Below are positions 18,912-27,687 of a stretch of 64,000 nucleotides of DNA, one piece after another. The notes below the pieces were generated by a model, which did no database searches, was not told the DNA's origin, and worked only from the letters and a program-made list of their open reading frames with translations. The translations under genes and the position numbers were made by a program. Origin of the DNA: Mariniphaga sp041686935 (lineage in GTDB: Bacteria; Bacteroidota; Bacteroidia; Bacteroidales; Prolixibacteraceae); contig JAWLCW010000016.1 of the NCBI GenBank assembly GCA_041686935.1, positions 1 through 64,000 on the forward strand. Reading direction: 5' to 3'. How positions within the stretch are numbered: position 1 is the stretch's first letter; each line of letters begins with the position of its first letter.

Positions 18912-18942
18912 AATAAAGGGATGCACAAGGCATCCCTTTATT
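18912..18942. terminator. Bidirectional terminator between sulfatase 4 and exbD
   Basis: A perfect 13-bp stem, AATAAAGGGATGC with GCATCCCTTTATT, around a five-base loop. AT-rich arms give T-runs in both directions, fitting a shared terminator for the convergent sulfatase and ExbD operons. Confidence 0.85.
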
Positions 18943-18968
18943 ATAAACAATCTATTTTAGACTCAAAA

Positions 18969-19442
18969 TTATCTATCGGTTCTCCTCTGCCTCGACGAAT
19001 AGTTTATATGCAAAGCAGCAGATTTTCGCAATTCCTGCTTAATGTCTGTAACTATCCCCATATTGGTATTTTCATCCACCTTAAGTGAAGTAATCAACAT
19101 ATTCCTTTCGGCTTCGTTTCTTGATTCTCTTTCAGCAATAATATAATCCTGTATATCAGCGACATTTGCAAACTGATCATTTAGCTGGATACGTGGAGCA
19201 ACACCAAACGTTCTCTGGTATTGCAACAAGGGTTCTCCAACATAAATATAACTTACGAGCGATTTTTTCTCAAGTTTGCTCAACTCTGTTGCCTCAGGCA
19301 GTCTGATTTGAACCATGTAGGTTACTTCGCGCATGGTAGTGCTCACCATAAAAAAGAACAGCAACATAAACACGATGTCAGGTAACGAAGCGGTTGAAAT
19401 GGGTGGGAGTTCTTTTCCTCCCTTTTTTCTGAATTTACTCAT
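18969..19442 (-). CDS. exbD: ExbD/TolR-family biopolymer transport protein (2)
   Basis: 157 aa with the ExbD layout: short cytoplasmic start, one membrane helix (SLPDIVFMLLFFFMVSTTM) containing the proton-relay Asp, and a periplasmic domain. It is the last gene of a four-gene minus-strand operon (ExbB, small membrane protein, ExbD, ExbD), a common Bacteroidota set that uses the proton gradient to energise TonB-dependent outer-membrane uptake or a related machine. Thirteen bases separate it from the upstream exbD. Confidence 0.88.
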   Translation of the reverse strand: MSKFRKKGGKELPPISTASLPDIVFMLLFFFMVSTTMREVTYMVQIRLPEATELSKLEKKSLVSYIYVGEPLLQYQRTFGVAPRIQLNDQFANVADIQDYIIAERESRNEAERNMLITSLKVDENTNMGIVTDIKQELRKSAALHINYSSRQRRTDR

Positions 19443-19455
19443 AATCTACGTCCTC

Positions 19456-20022
19456 CTACCTTTTTCTGGGTTCAGCTTCCGAAATTCTGGAAGGGTATAT
19501 TTCACGTATAGCATCTTGTTGTTCTTTGTCCAATTCGTTATAAGGTTTTCCAAATTGAATCTTCCCCAACTCATCTCTAAGCTCATTAATGGCAGCAACC
19601 AGTTCGTTTTGCACAGCGATGTACGTTCCGTACTTTGTGTCCATGTCGTTACGCAACGAAATTACCCCCTTTGTAACCATAACTTCCCCGAAGTATGGCA
19701 ACTGTTTGGGTTCTTTTTCGGGCAGGCTTTCGTCGTTATATGGATTTGCCATAAATTCCTTAGCCATTTCGCGTAAATTCTCAATCCTGGCATATTCACC
19801 TTCCACCAACAAATCGTTATTCCGGTTTACCAGCACAACAAAAACATTTCGTTCTTTAATTTGCTGGTCTTCATCCAATTCTGCCGGATCAACCCATTGT
19901 GGAAGCCTTCTTTCCAAACCGCTGTCAACGTCCATCGTGGTTGTTACCAGGAAAAAGATGAGCAACATAAAGGCAATATCTGCCAACGAGGCTGCCGGTA
20001 TTTCAGGTATTCTTCTAGCCAT
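19456..20022 (-). CDS. exbD: ExbD/TolR-family biopolymer transport protein (1)
   Basis: 188 aa. The single membrane helix, SLADIAFMLLIFFLVTTTM, has the conserved Asp followed by the phenylalanine/leucine-rich helix of ExbD proteins. The C-terminal periplasmic region is longer than in the second ExbD and ends in a basic tail (SEAEPRKR). Having two different ExbD copies in a row is usual in this phylum and suggests a mixed stator ring. Confidence 0.88.
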   Translation of the reverse strand: MARRIPEIPAASLADIAFMLLIFFLVTTTMDVDSGLERRLPQWVDPAELDEDQQIKERNVFVVLVNRNNDLLVEGEYARIENLREMAKEFMANPYNDESLPEKEPKQLPYFGEVMVTKGVISLRNDMDTKYGTYIAVQNELVAAINELRDELGKIQFGKPYNELDKEQQDAIREIYPSRISEAEPRKR

Positions 20023-20055
20023 AATTAATTTTCCTGTTTTTTACCACAATTTAAA

Positions 20056-20514
20056 TTACTTAAATAACCGGGTTACCGATGAGAACAGGATAGATAAAAT
20101 GGCTAAACCGATAAGAATGTATGTAGCATACAATCCGGTATCAACCATTTTTGCCACCTGAGGTGTCAGGGTACCGTCATTAATAAACCGCTGAACTCCA
20201 ACAAACTGTGGAATTGCATCGGATGCAAGCAGATAAGACACAAGGGCTACTACACCAAGAAACACGATTGAAATAAGCCCTTTCTTAGCTGCACTAATAT
20301 CAGTAGCCATGTGGAAAAATGCTGCAAGTACAGCAATTCCTCCGCCGATGGCCAGTAAAATATAGGACCATATTAGGTTGGAATTAATCCAACTTCCCAT
20401 TGTTGGGTCGGCCTCATTTTCGCTAATGTTGACCATCATTGAAACAATAAGAACCGCAGAAACAATGAGCAGGCCCCACAAAACTATGGTTACAATTTTT
20501 CCTACTTTTTCCAT
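20056..20514 (-). CDS. Four-helix membrane protein of the exb operon
   Basis: 152 aa with about four hydrophobic segments (IVTIVLWGLLIVSAVLIVSM; WSYILLAIGGGIAVLAAFF; LISIVFLGVVALVSYLLA; YATYILIGLAILSILFSSV). No enzyme motif. It is regularly found between exbB and exbD in Bacteroidota and presumably belongs to the same membrane complex; its role is not established. Eight bases separate it from exbB. Confidence 0.75.
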   Translation of the reverse strand: MEKVGKIVTIVLWGLLIVSAVLIVSMMVNISENEADPTMGSWINSNLIWSYILLAIGGGIAVLAAFFHMATDISAAKKGLISIVFLGVVALVSYLLASDAIPQFVGVQRFINDGTLTPQVAKMVDTGLYATYILIGLAILSILFSSVTRLFK

Positions 20515-20521
20515 GGATTTC

Positions 20522-21322
20522 TTATTTTTTCAACTGATGTTTAACCAATAAATCTAATAATGAGATGGATGCGTCTTCCATATTATTGATGATGCTATCA
20601 ATTTTGGCAACACAATAATTGTAGAAAATCTGCAAAATAATGGCAACCAACAGACCGGAAACGGTTGTAATCAAAGCCACTTTAATACCACCGGCAACCA
20701 GTGAGGGAGAAATGTCACCTGCAACTTCGATGGCATCGAATGCGCCAATCATACCAATTACAGTTCCCATAAACCCGAGCATAGGTGCAAGTGCAATAAA
20801 CAGGGCAATCCAGCTTAACCCTTTTTCAAGAAGGCCGGCCTGAACACCACCATAAGAAATGATTGATTTTTCAACCACATCAATTCCGTGATCGAAACGG
20901 TCAAGCCCCTGGTAAAAAATACTGGCAACCGGACCACGTGTTTTCCTGCAAACATCTTTTGCAGCTTCAATACCGCCGCTATCGAGTGCCTGTTCAACAT
21001 TGAGCAACAGTTTTTTAGTATTACTGGTGGCAAGGTTCAGGTAAAGTACCCTTTCAATGGCAAATGCCAAACCAAGTATTAATGCAATTAATACAAATGA
21101 CATAAACATTGGGCCACCTTCAATAAATTTTTGTTTCAATTGGCTGTGCAGCGATTGTCCTGCTTCAGCAGCGGCTGCTGCTTCTTCAACCGGATCGGCT
21201 GTTAAATCAACCTGCTCTTGTTGTGTTGCTGGTGCAGTTGCTTCATCTTGTGCAACTACAGCATTTGATGCCATAAAAAACAGCATTCCAGATAATGCCA
21301 TTAACGCGAATAGTTTTTTCAT
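20522..21322 (-). CDS. exbB: ExbB/TolQ/MotA-family proton channel protein
   Basis: 266 aa. An N-terminal hydrophobic signal (MKKLFALMALSGMLFFMA) and an Ala/Glu/Gln-rich linker precede the ExbB core, which shows the first TM (MFMSFVLIALILGLAFAIER) and the conserved pair LAPMLGFMGTVIGMIGAFD and ISPSLVAGGIKVALITT of the MotA/TolQ/ExbB channel. It is the first gene of the operon and would form the pentameric proton channel with the ExbD proteins downstream. The region upstream (21323-21480) is AT-rich and should hold the promoter. Confidence 0.92.
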   Translation of the reverse strand: MKKLFALMALSGMLFFMASNAVVAQDEATAPATQQEQVDLTADPVEEAAAAAEAGQSLHSQLKQKFIEGGPMFMSFVLIALILGLAFAIERVLYLNLATSNTKKLLLNVEQALDSGGIEAAKDVCRKTRGPVASIFYQGLDRFDHGIDVVEKSIISYGGVQAGLLEKGLSWIALFIALAPMLGFMGTVIGMIGAFDAIEVAGDISPSLVAGGIKVALITTVSGLLVAIILQIFYNYCVAKIDSIINNMEDASISLLDLLVKHQLKK

Positions 21323-21482
21323 AATTAATTTGAATTTTTAATTAATAATCTCCTTGATTTTTTGATTTATTTGAATTTCTGTAAATTTCTTAAATTTTAA
21401 CAACAAATAACACGTTTTCCTTCGAAATAATCAAATTTAATTACTTAAAAAATAATAACCTTCAAAACTTTTTCTTTTCAGA

Positions 21483-21569
21483 ATGTATGCGAAATAACTC
21501 ATTTTCTCTCTTTCAGCGGAGAGAGGGGGATTCCCGCGAAGCGATCCCTTTGGGAGAACCCCCGGTACC
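21483..21569 (-). repeat. Duplicated tRNA-Ser 3' end plus GIY-YIG gene start (remnant)
   Basis: Bases 21483-21533 are identical over 51 bp to 21796-21846, and 21556-21569 are identical to 21847-21860. In the minus orientation this is the T-arm and acceptor end of the tRNA, the spacer, and the first codons (MSYFAYI) of the GIY-YIG gene. The two identical blocks are separated here by a 22-base insert in the T-loop (21534-21555). The copy cannot form a tRNA. Confidence 0.9.
21534..21555. repeat. Short palindromic insert in the tRNA remnant
   Basis: CCGCGAAGCGATCCCTTTGGGA interrupts the duplicated T-loop. It contains the mini-hairpin TCCC-TTT-GGGA. Together with the flanking TTC it shares TTCCCGCGAAGCGATC with 30460-30475, where the following hairpin is TCAC-TAT-GTGA. 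Confidence 0.6.
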
Positions 21570-21815
21570 CTAAATGAATTTTCTTTCTTTCAAAAAAATA
21601 AAGCCATCAATACTTTTAAAGAACTTTTCTCTTTGAGCAGCCTCACTTCTGGTTGAATACTCCTCGAAATAACAAATCTTCCAGGGTCTACGACCATTGG
21701 TATACCTGCTCTTTCCTGAATTGTGAGTTTTCAATCGCTCTTTCATGTTTTTTATGGAACCATAATAGTATGTTCCATCGTATTCACTCTTCAAGATGTA
21801 TGCGAAATAACTCAT
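21570..21815 (-). CDS. GIY-YIG endonuclease domain protein next to a tRNA gene
   Basis: 81 aa from the ATG at 21815; a longer in-frame start would lie inside the tRNA and is rejected. The single GIY-YIG domain is visible as FAYILKS...TYYYGS (the GIY and YIG strands are altered to AYI and YYG), KERLKTHNSGKSRYT and the GRRPWKICYFEEY strand typical of small UPF0213-like members. It starts 16 bases after the 3' end of tRNA-Ser, and the tRNA end plus its own first codons are duplicated right behind its stop codon. The arrangement suggests that it moves or persists by targeting tRNA 3' ends. Its cleavage activity is unproven. Confidence 0.8.
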   Translation of the reverse strand: MSYFAYILKSEYDGTYYYGSIKNMKERLKTHNSGKSRYTNGRRPWKICYFEEYSTRSEAAQREKFFKSIDGFIFLKERKFI

Positions 21816-21827
21816 TTTCTCTCTTTC

Positions 21828-21917
<90 letters not shown>

Positions 21918-21981
21918 AGATATTCTGGTACGCCAGAAATAAAGTGCCGCAAAATAATAAAAAAATACGAAAAAATTAAAG

Positions 21982-23025
21982 TCAGTTGCTTATTTCCCCG
22001 CGAAGGTTTTTATTTAGGTATTGCTTTACCAAATCCACAGGAAGTTCCTGCCCCAGCAAAAACATGAGTTTGGTAATAGCAGCCTCAGTTGTCAGATCCA
22101 TGCCTGAAACCACTCCGGCTTTCAGCAATTCAAGGCTAGTTTCGTATTGGCCCATTGAAACGCGGCCTCCCTGACACTGGGTTACATTCAATACCACAAT
22201 TTCATTTTTTATTGCATGTTTGATGCAGTTAATAAGCCACCTTACGGTAGGCACATTCCCGGAACCAAAAGTTTCCAGCACAATTCCTCTTAACCCTGGT
22301 ACATTTAAAATCGAACTAAATACATTTTGATTTATACCGGGAAACATTTTTAAAATGACAACGTGATCATCAAATTGTGTATTCACTTTCAAAATTCCTC
22401 TATTTTCAGGATAATGAATGAACTCTTTTCTGAATCTTATATCTACTCCTGCAACTGCAAGTTCGGGGTAATTAACCGAATGAAATGCACTGAACTGGTC
22501 GGCATCACGTTTTACAGTGCGGTTTCCCCGGTACAATTTAAAATCGAAATATACGCATACCTCGGGAACCAAAGAGTTTCCATTTTCTTTTGCTGCGGCA
22601 ATTTCAACTGCGGTAATTAAATTTTCTTTACCATCTGTACGTACTGTTCCGATTGGAAGCTGGGAACCTGTAAGGATAACCGGCTTGTCGAGATTTTCGA
22701 ACATGTAACTTAAGGCTGAAGCGGTATAGGCCATGGTATCGGTTCCATGCAGAACAACAAAACCATCAAACAGGTTGTAATTTTTTTCTATGGTTTTGGC
22801 AATTTTCACCCATATTGCCGGCGTAACATTCGAAGAATCGAGAGCAGGATTAAATGTGATGGTTTTAATTTGGTAATTGAATTTGTTTAATTCAGGAACC
22901 TCTTCTTTAATCTGATCCCATTTTACAGGCGCCAGCGTACCGGTGTAAGGACGCTGAACCATACCAATTGTACCACCGGTATAAATTATTAATATGGAAG
23001 GTTTCCTTTCTTCAGTTTTAGCCAT
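21982..23025 (-). CDS. ansA: Type I L-asparaginase
   Basis: 347 aa. Hydrolyses asparagine to aspartate and ammonia in the cytoplasm. The first catalytic block is IIYTGGTIGM and the second HGTDTMAYTASALSYM, both with the active Thr, followed by TGSQLPIG and the Thr-Asp-Gly of RTDGKENL. There is no signal peptide, which together with the sequence favours the type I enzyme. It is followed by 30 bases and then tatD on the same strand, tatD being upstream, so the two may be co-transcribed. Confidence 0.93.
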   Translation of the reverse strand: MAKTEERKPSILIIYTGGTIGMVQRPYTGTLAPVKWDQIKEEVPELNKFNYQIKTITFNPALDSSNVTPAIWVKIAKTIEKNYNLFDGFVVLHGTDTMAYTASALSYMFENLDKPVILTGSQLPIGTVRTDGKENLITAVEIAAAKENGNSLVPEVCVYFDFKLYRGNRTVKRDADQFSAFHSVNYPELAVAGVDIRFRKEFIHYPENRGILKVNTQFDDHVVILKMFPGINQNVFSSILNVPGLRGIVLETFGSGNVPTVRWLINCIKHAIKNEIVVLNVTQCQGGRVSMGQYETSLELLKAGVVSGMDLTTEAAITKLMFLLGQELPVDLVKQYLNKNLRGEISN

Positions 23026-23055
23026 AAAATTTAGAAATAACTAAGGCATAAAATA

Positions 23056-23820
23056 TTAAATTCCAAACAAATTTCTGGCATTTTCAGATGTTACTTCAGC
23101 TACTTCGTTCACCGAAATATCAAAAATTTTCGCCAATGCCTGTGCGACGTAAACAAGGTAAGCGCTTTCATTTCGTTTTCCACGTTTCGGCACAGGGGAA
23201 AGATAAGGTGCATCGGTTTCAATGACCAAGTTTTCAATTGCCACCTTTCCAATTACATTTTTTAAATCATTGTTTTTAAAAGTAATCACCCCTCCGATAC
23301 CGAGCAAAAAACCTTGATCTATTATCTGCTTTGCCTCCGTTTCAGTTCCCGAAAAGCAATGAAATATTCCTTTTAAATTTCCATCCTGTTCTTCTTTAAT
23401 AACAGAAAAAACTTCATCAAAGGAATCGCGCAAATGGATAACGACAGGCAACTGGCGCGATTTTGCGAGTTTAATCTGATACCTGAATGCATCTCGTTGC
23501 TCATTAAGATATGTGCGATCCCAGTACAAATCGATGCCAATTTCACCCACACCGTAAAACTTTCTTTTATCGAGCCAGTATTCAACGGCTTCGAGTTCCT
23601 CCCTGTAATCTGCTGCTACCGATGTGGGATGCAACCCCATCAGAGGATAACATAAATGCGGATAGGAATCATTTAAATCGATTAACCGTTTTACAGTACC
23701 GGAATCAATGTTGGGAAGAATTATTTTCTTAACGTCGTTATCGTAAGCACGTTGCAGAACTTCATCCACATCCTGCAAAAATTCTTCCGAATAAATATGA
23801 GCGTGAGTATCAATCAGCAT
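23056..23820 (-). CDS. tatD: TatD-family metal-dependent DNase
   Basis: 254 aa from the ATG at 23820 (MLIDTHAHIY, the normal family start); a second ATG at 23832 would add four residues. Metal ligands are in DTHAH, GEIGIDLYWD, HLRDS, HCFSG and ETDAPYL. Members are 3'-5' DNases or related hydrolases. A 9-bp palindrome lies immediately upstream of the start. Confidence 0.93.
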   Translation of the reverse strand: MLIDTHAHIYSEEFLQDVDEVLQRAYDNDVKKIILPNIDSGTVKRLIDLNDSYPHLCYPLMGLHPTSVAADYREELEAVEYWLDKRKFYGVGEIGIDLYWDRTYLNEQRDAFRYQIKLAKSRQLPVVIHLRDSFDEVFSVIKEEQDGNLKGIFHCFSGTETEAKQIIDQGFLLGIGGVITFKNNDLKNVIGKVAIENLVIETDAPYLSPVPKRGKRNESAYLVYVAQALAKIFDISVNEVAEVTSENARNLFGI

Positions 23821-23841
23821 GTCAAAAATCAAATTTTTGAC
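23821..23841. promoter_or_regulatory. Palindrome abutting the tatD start codon
   Basis: GTCAAAAAT, three bases, ATTTTTGAC: a perfect 9-bp inverted repeat directly upstream of the chosen tatD ATG. It could be an operator or an mRNA hairpin over the start region. No protein is suggested by the sequence alone. Confidence 0.4.
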
Positions 23842-23844
23842 AAA

Positions 23845-23918
23845 TGTAAAAAAGTGTTTTATCCTAATGCAATTTCCTATTTTATCAATAGATTAAATTT
23901 TTCAGGATAAAACACTTT
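23845..23918 (-). terminator. Terminator of gdhA
   Basis: A 15-bp perfect inverted repeat (23851-23865 with 23904-23918, AAAGTGTTTTATCCT) with a 38-base loop, followed in the minus direction by TTTTTT. It begins 24 bases after the gdhA stop. The loop is long for an intrinsic terminator. Confidence 0.7.
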
Positions 23919-23941
23919 ATAAATGTCTTGTAATTATTAAA

Positions 23942-25285
23942 TTAAACAACCCCTTGTGCCAGCATGGCGTCAGCTACTTTCACAAAACCTCCGATATTGG
24001 CGCCTTTTACATAGTCCACCTTATTGCCCTGACCAGCTAATTTGCCATAAGTTACACAGGTTTCATGAATATTTTGCATAATAACTTTCAGCCGTGCATC
24101 TACCTCTTCGCGAGGCCAGCTTATCCGCATACTGTTTTGTGACATTTCGAGCCCTGAAACAGCAACGCCACCCGCGTTAACTGCCTTACCCGGAGCATAA
24201 CTTATATTTTTGGAAAGGAAATCCACGGCTTCGGCAGTACATCCCATATTGGAAGCTTCCGCCAACAGGTAAGCACCATTTTTTACCAGTTCTTTTGCAT
24301 CCTCAAGGTCAACTTCGTTTTCAGTTGCACATGGCATGGCCGCATTCACCGGAACCTCCCACGGGCGTTTTCCTGAAAAGAATTTTGCTCCAAATTCGTG
24401 GGCATAAGGTTCCACAACATCGTTGTTGGAAGCCCTTAATTCAAGCAGATAATCTACTTTTTCTCCTGTTATTCCATTCGGATCATATATATATCCATCA
24501 GGACCTGAAATGGTTACAACCTTGCCTCCCATTTCGTTTATTTTGGTAATGGCGCCCCAGGCAACATTTCCAAATCCTGACACGCTGAATGTAAGGCCTT
24601 CGATATCCATTCCCAGGCGTTTTAGCATGTGCTGGGCAAAATAGACTGAACCAAAACCGGTTGCTTCCGGGCGAATGAGACTTCCACCCCAAGCAAGTCC
24701 TTTGCCGGTTAATACACCTGTGAATTCGTTTTTCAATCTTTTATACTGCCCAAACAAGTAACCTACTTCACGCCCACCCACGCCAATATCGCCGGCAGGA
24801 ACGTCGGTATTAGGGCCAATGTGCCTGTAGAGTTCAGACATAAATGACTGGCAGTAACGCATAATTTCGCCATCTGATTTTCCTTTGGGACTGAAGTCTG
24901 ACCCTCCTTTTCCGCCTCCCATAGGCAATGTTGTCAAACTGTTTTTAAAAGTTTGTTCGAATCCCAGAAATTTCAGGATGCTCAACGTTACACTGGCGTG
25001 AAACCGCAAACCGCCTTTATAGGGGCCCAATGCGGAGTTGAATTCAATGCGGTAACCGCGGTTAACCTTTACTTCTCCCCTGTCGTCAACCCAGGGAACA
25101 CGGAAAATTATTACACGCTCGGGTTCTATCATTCGCTCAAGAATATTGGCGCGCTGGTAACGCGGATTCTGCTGATAAAAATCCCATACTGAACCAATTA
25201 CTTCCTCGACTGCCTGATGAAATTCCTTTTCGCCCGGAGTTTTTTGTTCGAGGCTTGCAATAAACTCATTTATATTTGTTTTCAT
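23942..25285 (-). CDS. gdhA: NADP-specific glutamate dehydrogenase
   Basis: 447 aa, the length of hexameric GDH. Catalyses the reversible amination of 2-oxoglutarate to glutamate. The glutamate-binding block PYKGGLRFHASV, the catalytic lysine region LPMGGGKGGSDFSPKGKSD, the PAGDIGVGGREVGY segment and the dinucleotide-binding VSGFGNVAWGAI are all present. NADP preference is inferred from the bacterial hexameric subfamily. It has its own terminator and a 160-base upstream gap. Confidence 0.95.
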   Translation of the reverse strand: MKTNINEFIASLEQKTPGEKEFHQAVEEVIGSVWDFYQQNPRYQRANILERMIEPERVIIFRVPWVDDRGEVKVNRGYRIEFNSALGPYKGGLRFHASVTLSILKFLGFEQTFKNSLTTLPMGGGKGGSDFSPKGKSDGEIMRYCQSFMSELYRHIGPNTDVPAGDIGVGGREVGYLFGQYKRLKNEFTGVLTGKGLAWGGSLIRPEATGFGSVYFAQHMLKRLGMDIEGLTFSVSGFGNVAWGAITKINEMGGKVVTISGPDGYIYDPNGITGEKVDYLLELRASNNDVVEPYAHEFGAKFFSGKRPWEVPVNAAMPCATENEVDLEDAKELVKNGAYLLAEASNMGCTAEAVDFLSKNISYAPGKAVNAGGVAVSGLEMSQNSMRISWPREEVDARLKVIMQNIHETCVTYGKLAGQGNKVDYVKGANIGGFVKVADAMLAQGVV

Positions 25286-25452
25286 TTCATTTGTGGTTTA
25301 AAATGTTTGAGTAAAGTTAGATAACTTAATCATTTAAAATGAACAGAGATGTGAGAATCAAACAATAATTAATAAACTCATTTTCAATATTCTACGAATA
25401 AAGAAAAGATGTTAAAAAACAGGGTCTGACAATCGTCAGGATTTGGGATGCC

Positions 25453-25490
25453 AAAAAAGAAAGCCCTCCCTTAAAAAAGGAAAGGCTTTC
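25453..25490 (-). terminator. Terminator of groES-groEL
   Basis: In the minus direction GAAAGCC pairs with GGCTTTC, with an inner stem TTTCC/GGGAG partly pairing, followed by TTTTTT. It lies 25 bases after the groEL stop codon. Confidence 0.88.
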
Positions 25491-25514
25491 GGTATAAATT
25501 ATATTGTGCGGTTT

Positions 25515-27155
25515 TTACATCATTCCGCCCATTCCACCCATTCCGCCGTGTCCTCCGGCTGGCATTGCAGATTTTTCTTCTTTTTCCTCAACAATTACTG
25601 CTTCTGTAGTAAGTAACATACCAGCAATTGATGCGGCATTTTCGAGAGCAATACGAGCTACTTTTGCCGGGTCGATAACACCGGTTTCATAAAGATTTTC
25701 ATATTTGTCAGTGCGGGCATTGTATCCAAAATCATTTTTGCCTTCTCTGACTTTCTGTGCAACAACTGCGCCTTCTTTTCCTGAATTTACCACAATCTGA
25801 CGCAATGGTTCTTCAATTGCACGTTTTACAATTTCAATTCCGGTTTGTTCGTCTTCGTTTTCACCTTTCAATTCTTCCAGTGCAGGAATAGCGCGCAGGT
25901 AAGCAACGCCTCCACCCGGAACGATTCCTTCTTCAACGGCTGCGCGTGTTGCGCTCAAAGCATCGTCAACACGGTCTTTTTTCTCTTTCATTTCCACTTC
26001 TGAAGCAGCGCCAACATAAATTACTGCAACACCACCAGCCAGTTTAGCCAGGCGTTCCTGCAGTTTTTCGCGGTCGTAATCAGATGTAGTGGTTTCAATT
26101 TGTCTTTTAATTTGAGAAACACGTGCTTTGATGTTATCCGGTTCACCTGCGCCGTTGACAATGGTTGTATTTTCTTTGTCAACAGTAATTTTTTCAGCCT
26201 CACCCAACACTTCGAGGGTAGCCTGCTCAAGCTTCATGCCTTTTTCTTCGGAAATTACTGATCCACCTGTCAAAATGGCAATGTCTTCGAGCATTTCTTT
26301 TCTGCGATCGCCAAATCCGGGAGCTTTAACAGCACAAACTTTCAGTGAACCGCGCAAACGGTTTACAACCAAAGTTGCCAGTGCTTCACCATCCACATCC
26401 TCAGAAATAATCATTAACGGACGACCAGCCTGTGCGGTTTGTTCCAGAACAGGAAGCAGGTCTTTCATGGTGCTGATTTTCTTGTCGTGGATAAGAATGT
26501 AAGGATTTTCCAGCTCAGCAGCCATTTTTTCGGCATCGGTTACAAAATAGGGTGAAATGTAACCACGGTCGAACTGCATTCCTTCCACTACGTCAACGTA
26601 AGTATCGGTACCTTTCGATTCTTCGATGGTGATAACACCTTCCTTGTGTACTTTCTTCATAGCCTCGGCAATTAAAGCGCCGATGGTGTCATCGTTGTTT
26701 GCAGAAACTTTAGCAACTGATTCAATTTTTTTGTAGTCGTCGCCAATGGTCTGAGCCTGTTCTGCAAGGCTGCTTACAACTTTATTTACCGCTTTGTCGA
26801 TACCGCGTTTCAAATCCATAGGATTTGCACCGGCAGTTACGTTTTTCAAGCCAACAGAAATAATGGACTGTGCCAAAACGGTTGCAGTTGTTGTTCCGTC
26901 GCCTGCATCGTCGCCTGTTTTAGAGGCAACTTCTTTCACCATTTGTGCCCCCAGATTTTCATAAGCATCGGGAAGCTCAATTTCTTTTGCAACTGTTACA
27001 CCGTCTTTAGAAATTTGTGGTGCTCCAAATTTTTTCTCGATAACTACATTACGCCCTTTTGGTCCTAATGTAACTTTAACTGTATCAGCGAGTTGGTCAA
27101 CGCCTGATTTCAGTTTGTCACGGGCATCAATGTTAAATTTAATCTCTTTTGCCAT
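25515..27155 (-). CDS. groL: Chaperonin GroEL
   Basis: 546 aa, the usual length. It forms the two-ring ATP-driven folding chamber with GroES. Visible motifs are VTLGPKGRNVVIEK, the ATP-binding DGTTTATVLAQ and the flexible C-terminal GGHGGMGGMGGMM tail. It follows groES by 27 bases and shares its transcript. Confidence 0.98.
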   Translation of the reverse strand: MAKEIKFNIDARDKLKSGVDQLADTVKVTLGPKGRNVVIEKKFGAPQISKDGVTVAKEIELPDAYENLGAQMVKEVASKTGDDAGDGTTTATVLAQSIISVGLKNVTAGANPMDLKRGIDKAVNKVVSSLAEQAQTIGDDYKKIESVAKVSANNDDTIGALIAEAMKKVHKEGVITIEESKGTDTYVDVVEGMQFDRGYISPYFVTDAEKMAAELENPYILIHDKKISTMKDLLPVLEQTAQAGRPLMIISEDVDGEALATLVVNRLRGSLKVCAVKAPGFGDRRKEMLEDIAILTGGSVISEEKGMKLEQATLEVLGEAEKITVDKENTTIVNGAGEPDNIKARVSQIKRQIETTTSDYDREKLQERLAKLAGGVAVIYVGAASEVEMKEKKDRVDDALSATRAAVEEGIVPGGGVAYLRAIPALEELKGENEDEQTGIEIVKRAIEEPLRQIVVNSGKEGAVVAQKVREGKNDFGYNARTDKYENLYETGVIDPAKVARIALENAASIAGMLLTTEAVIVEEKEEKSAMPAGGHGGMGGMGGMM

Positions 27156-27182
27156 TTTTATTTACTTTTTTAGAATTTTAAA

Positions 27183-27461
27183 TTAAGCAATGTACAATAC
27201 GTCGGTTTGCGACATCAGCAAATAATCTTCTCCGTCAATATGCAACTCGGTGCCGGAGTATTTGCCATAAGAAACTACATCACCCACTTTTACTTCCATG
27301 GGTTCGTTTTTTTTGTCTGCTCCGACCAAAACTACTGTTCCTTGCTGTGGTTTTTCTTTTGCTGATTCGGGGATGATAATCCCGCTTTGTGTTTTTTCTT
27401 CGGCTTCCATGGGTTTAACCAGGATTTTTCCCGCCAGAATTTTACCTTTTAGTTCTGCCAT
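27183..27461 (-). CDS. groS: Co-chaperonin GroES
   Basis: 92 aa. The mobile-loop region is EEKTQSGIIIPESAKEKP and the core GTVVLVGADKKNEPMEVKVG follows the GroES fold. First gene of the chaperonin operon. No CIRCE element was found upstream; instead a different inverted repeat lies at 27513-27543. Confidence 0.97.
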   Translation of the reverse strand: MAELKGKILAGKILVKPMEAEEKTQSGIIIPESAKEKPQQGTVVLVGADKKNEPMEVKVGDVVSYGKYSGTELHIDGEDYLLMSQTDVLYIA

Positions 27462-27512
27462 TGTTTTTTACGTTTTATAATTAAACATGAATTTCAAAAA
27501 TCGACACAGTGC

Positions 27513-27543
27513 GTTATCACATTCTGTACCAAAGGGTGATAAC
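27513..27543. promoter_or_regulatory. Inverted repeat upstream of groES
   Basis: GTTATCAC, 15 bases, GTGATAAC: perfect 8-bp arms about 50 bases upstream of the groES start. It is not the HrcA/CIRCE sequence. Placement fits an operator for the chaperonin operon; the regulator is unknown. Confidence 0.45.
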
Positions 27544-27687
27544 CTGAATTTTCAGGACATATAAGGACAAAATTGCATCTGAAAAGATTTTACCGGCAGG
27601 CCATTTTTAATTAAAAAACTGAAAATCAATACTTAACTATGATTGTTAATATCACTGACAGGGTGACAGGAATGGCAAATAAAAATA

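Noticed and set aside
27462..27687. CIRCE element for HrcA upstream of groES
   Set aside because: The TTAGCACTC-N9-GAGTGCTAA pattern is absent; only a different 8-bp inverted repeat was found.
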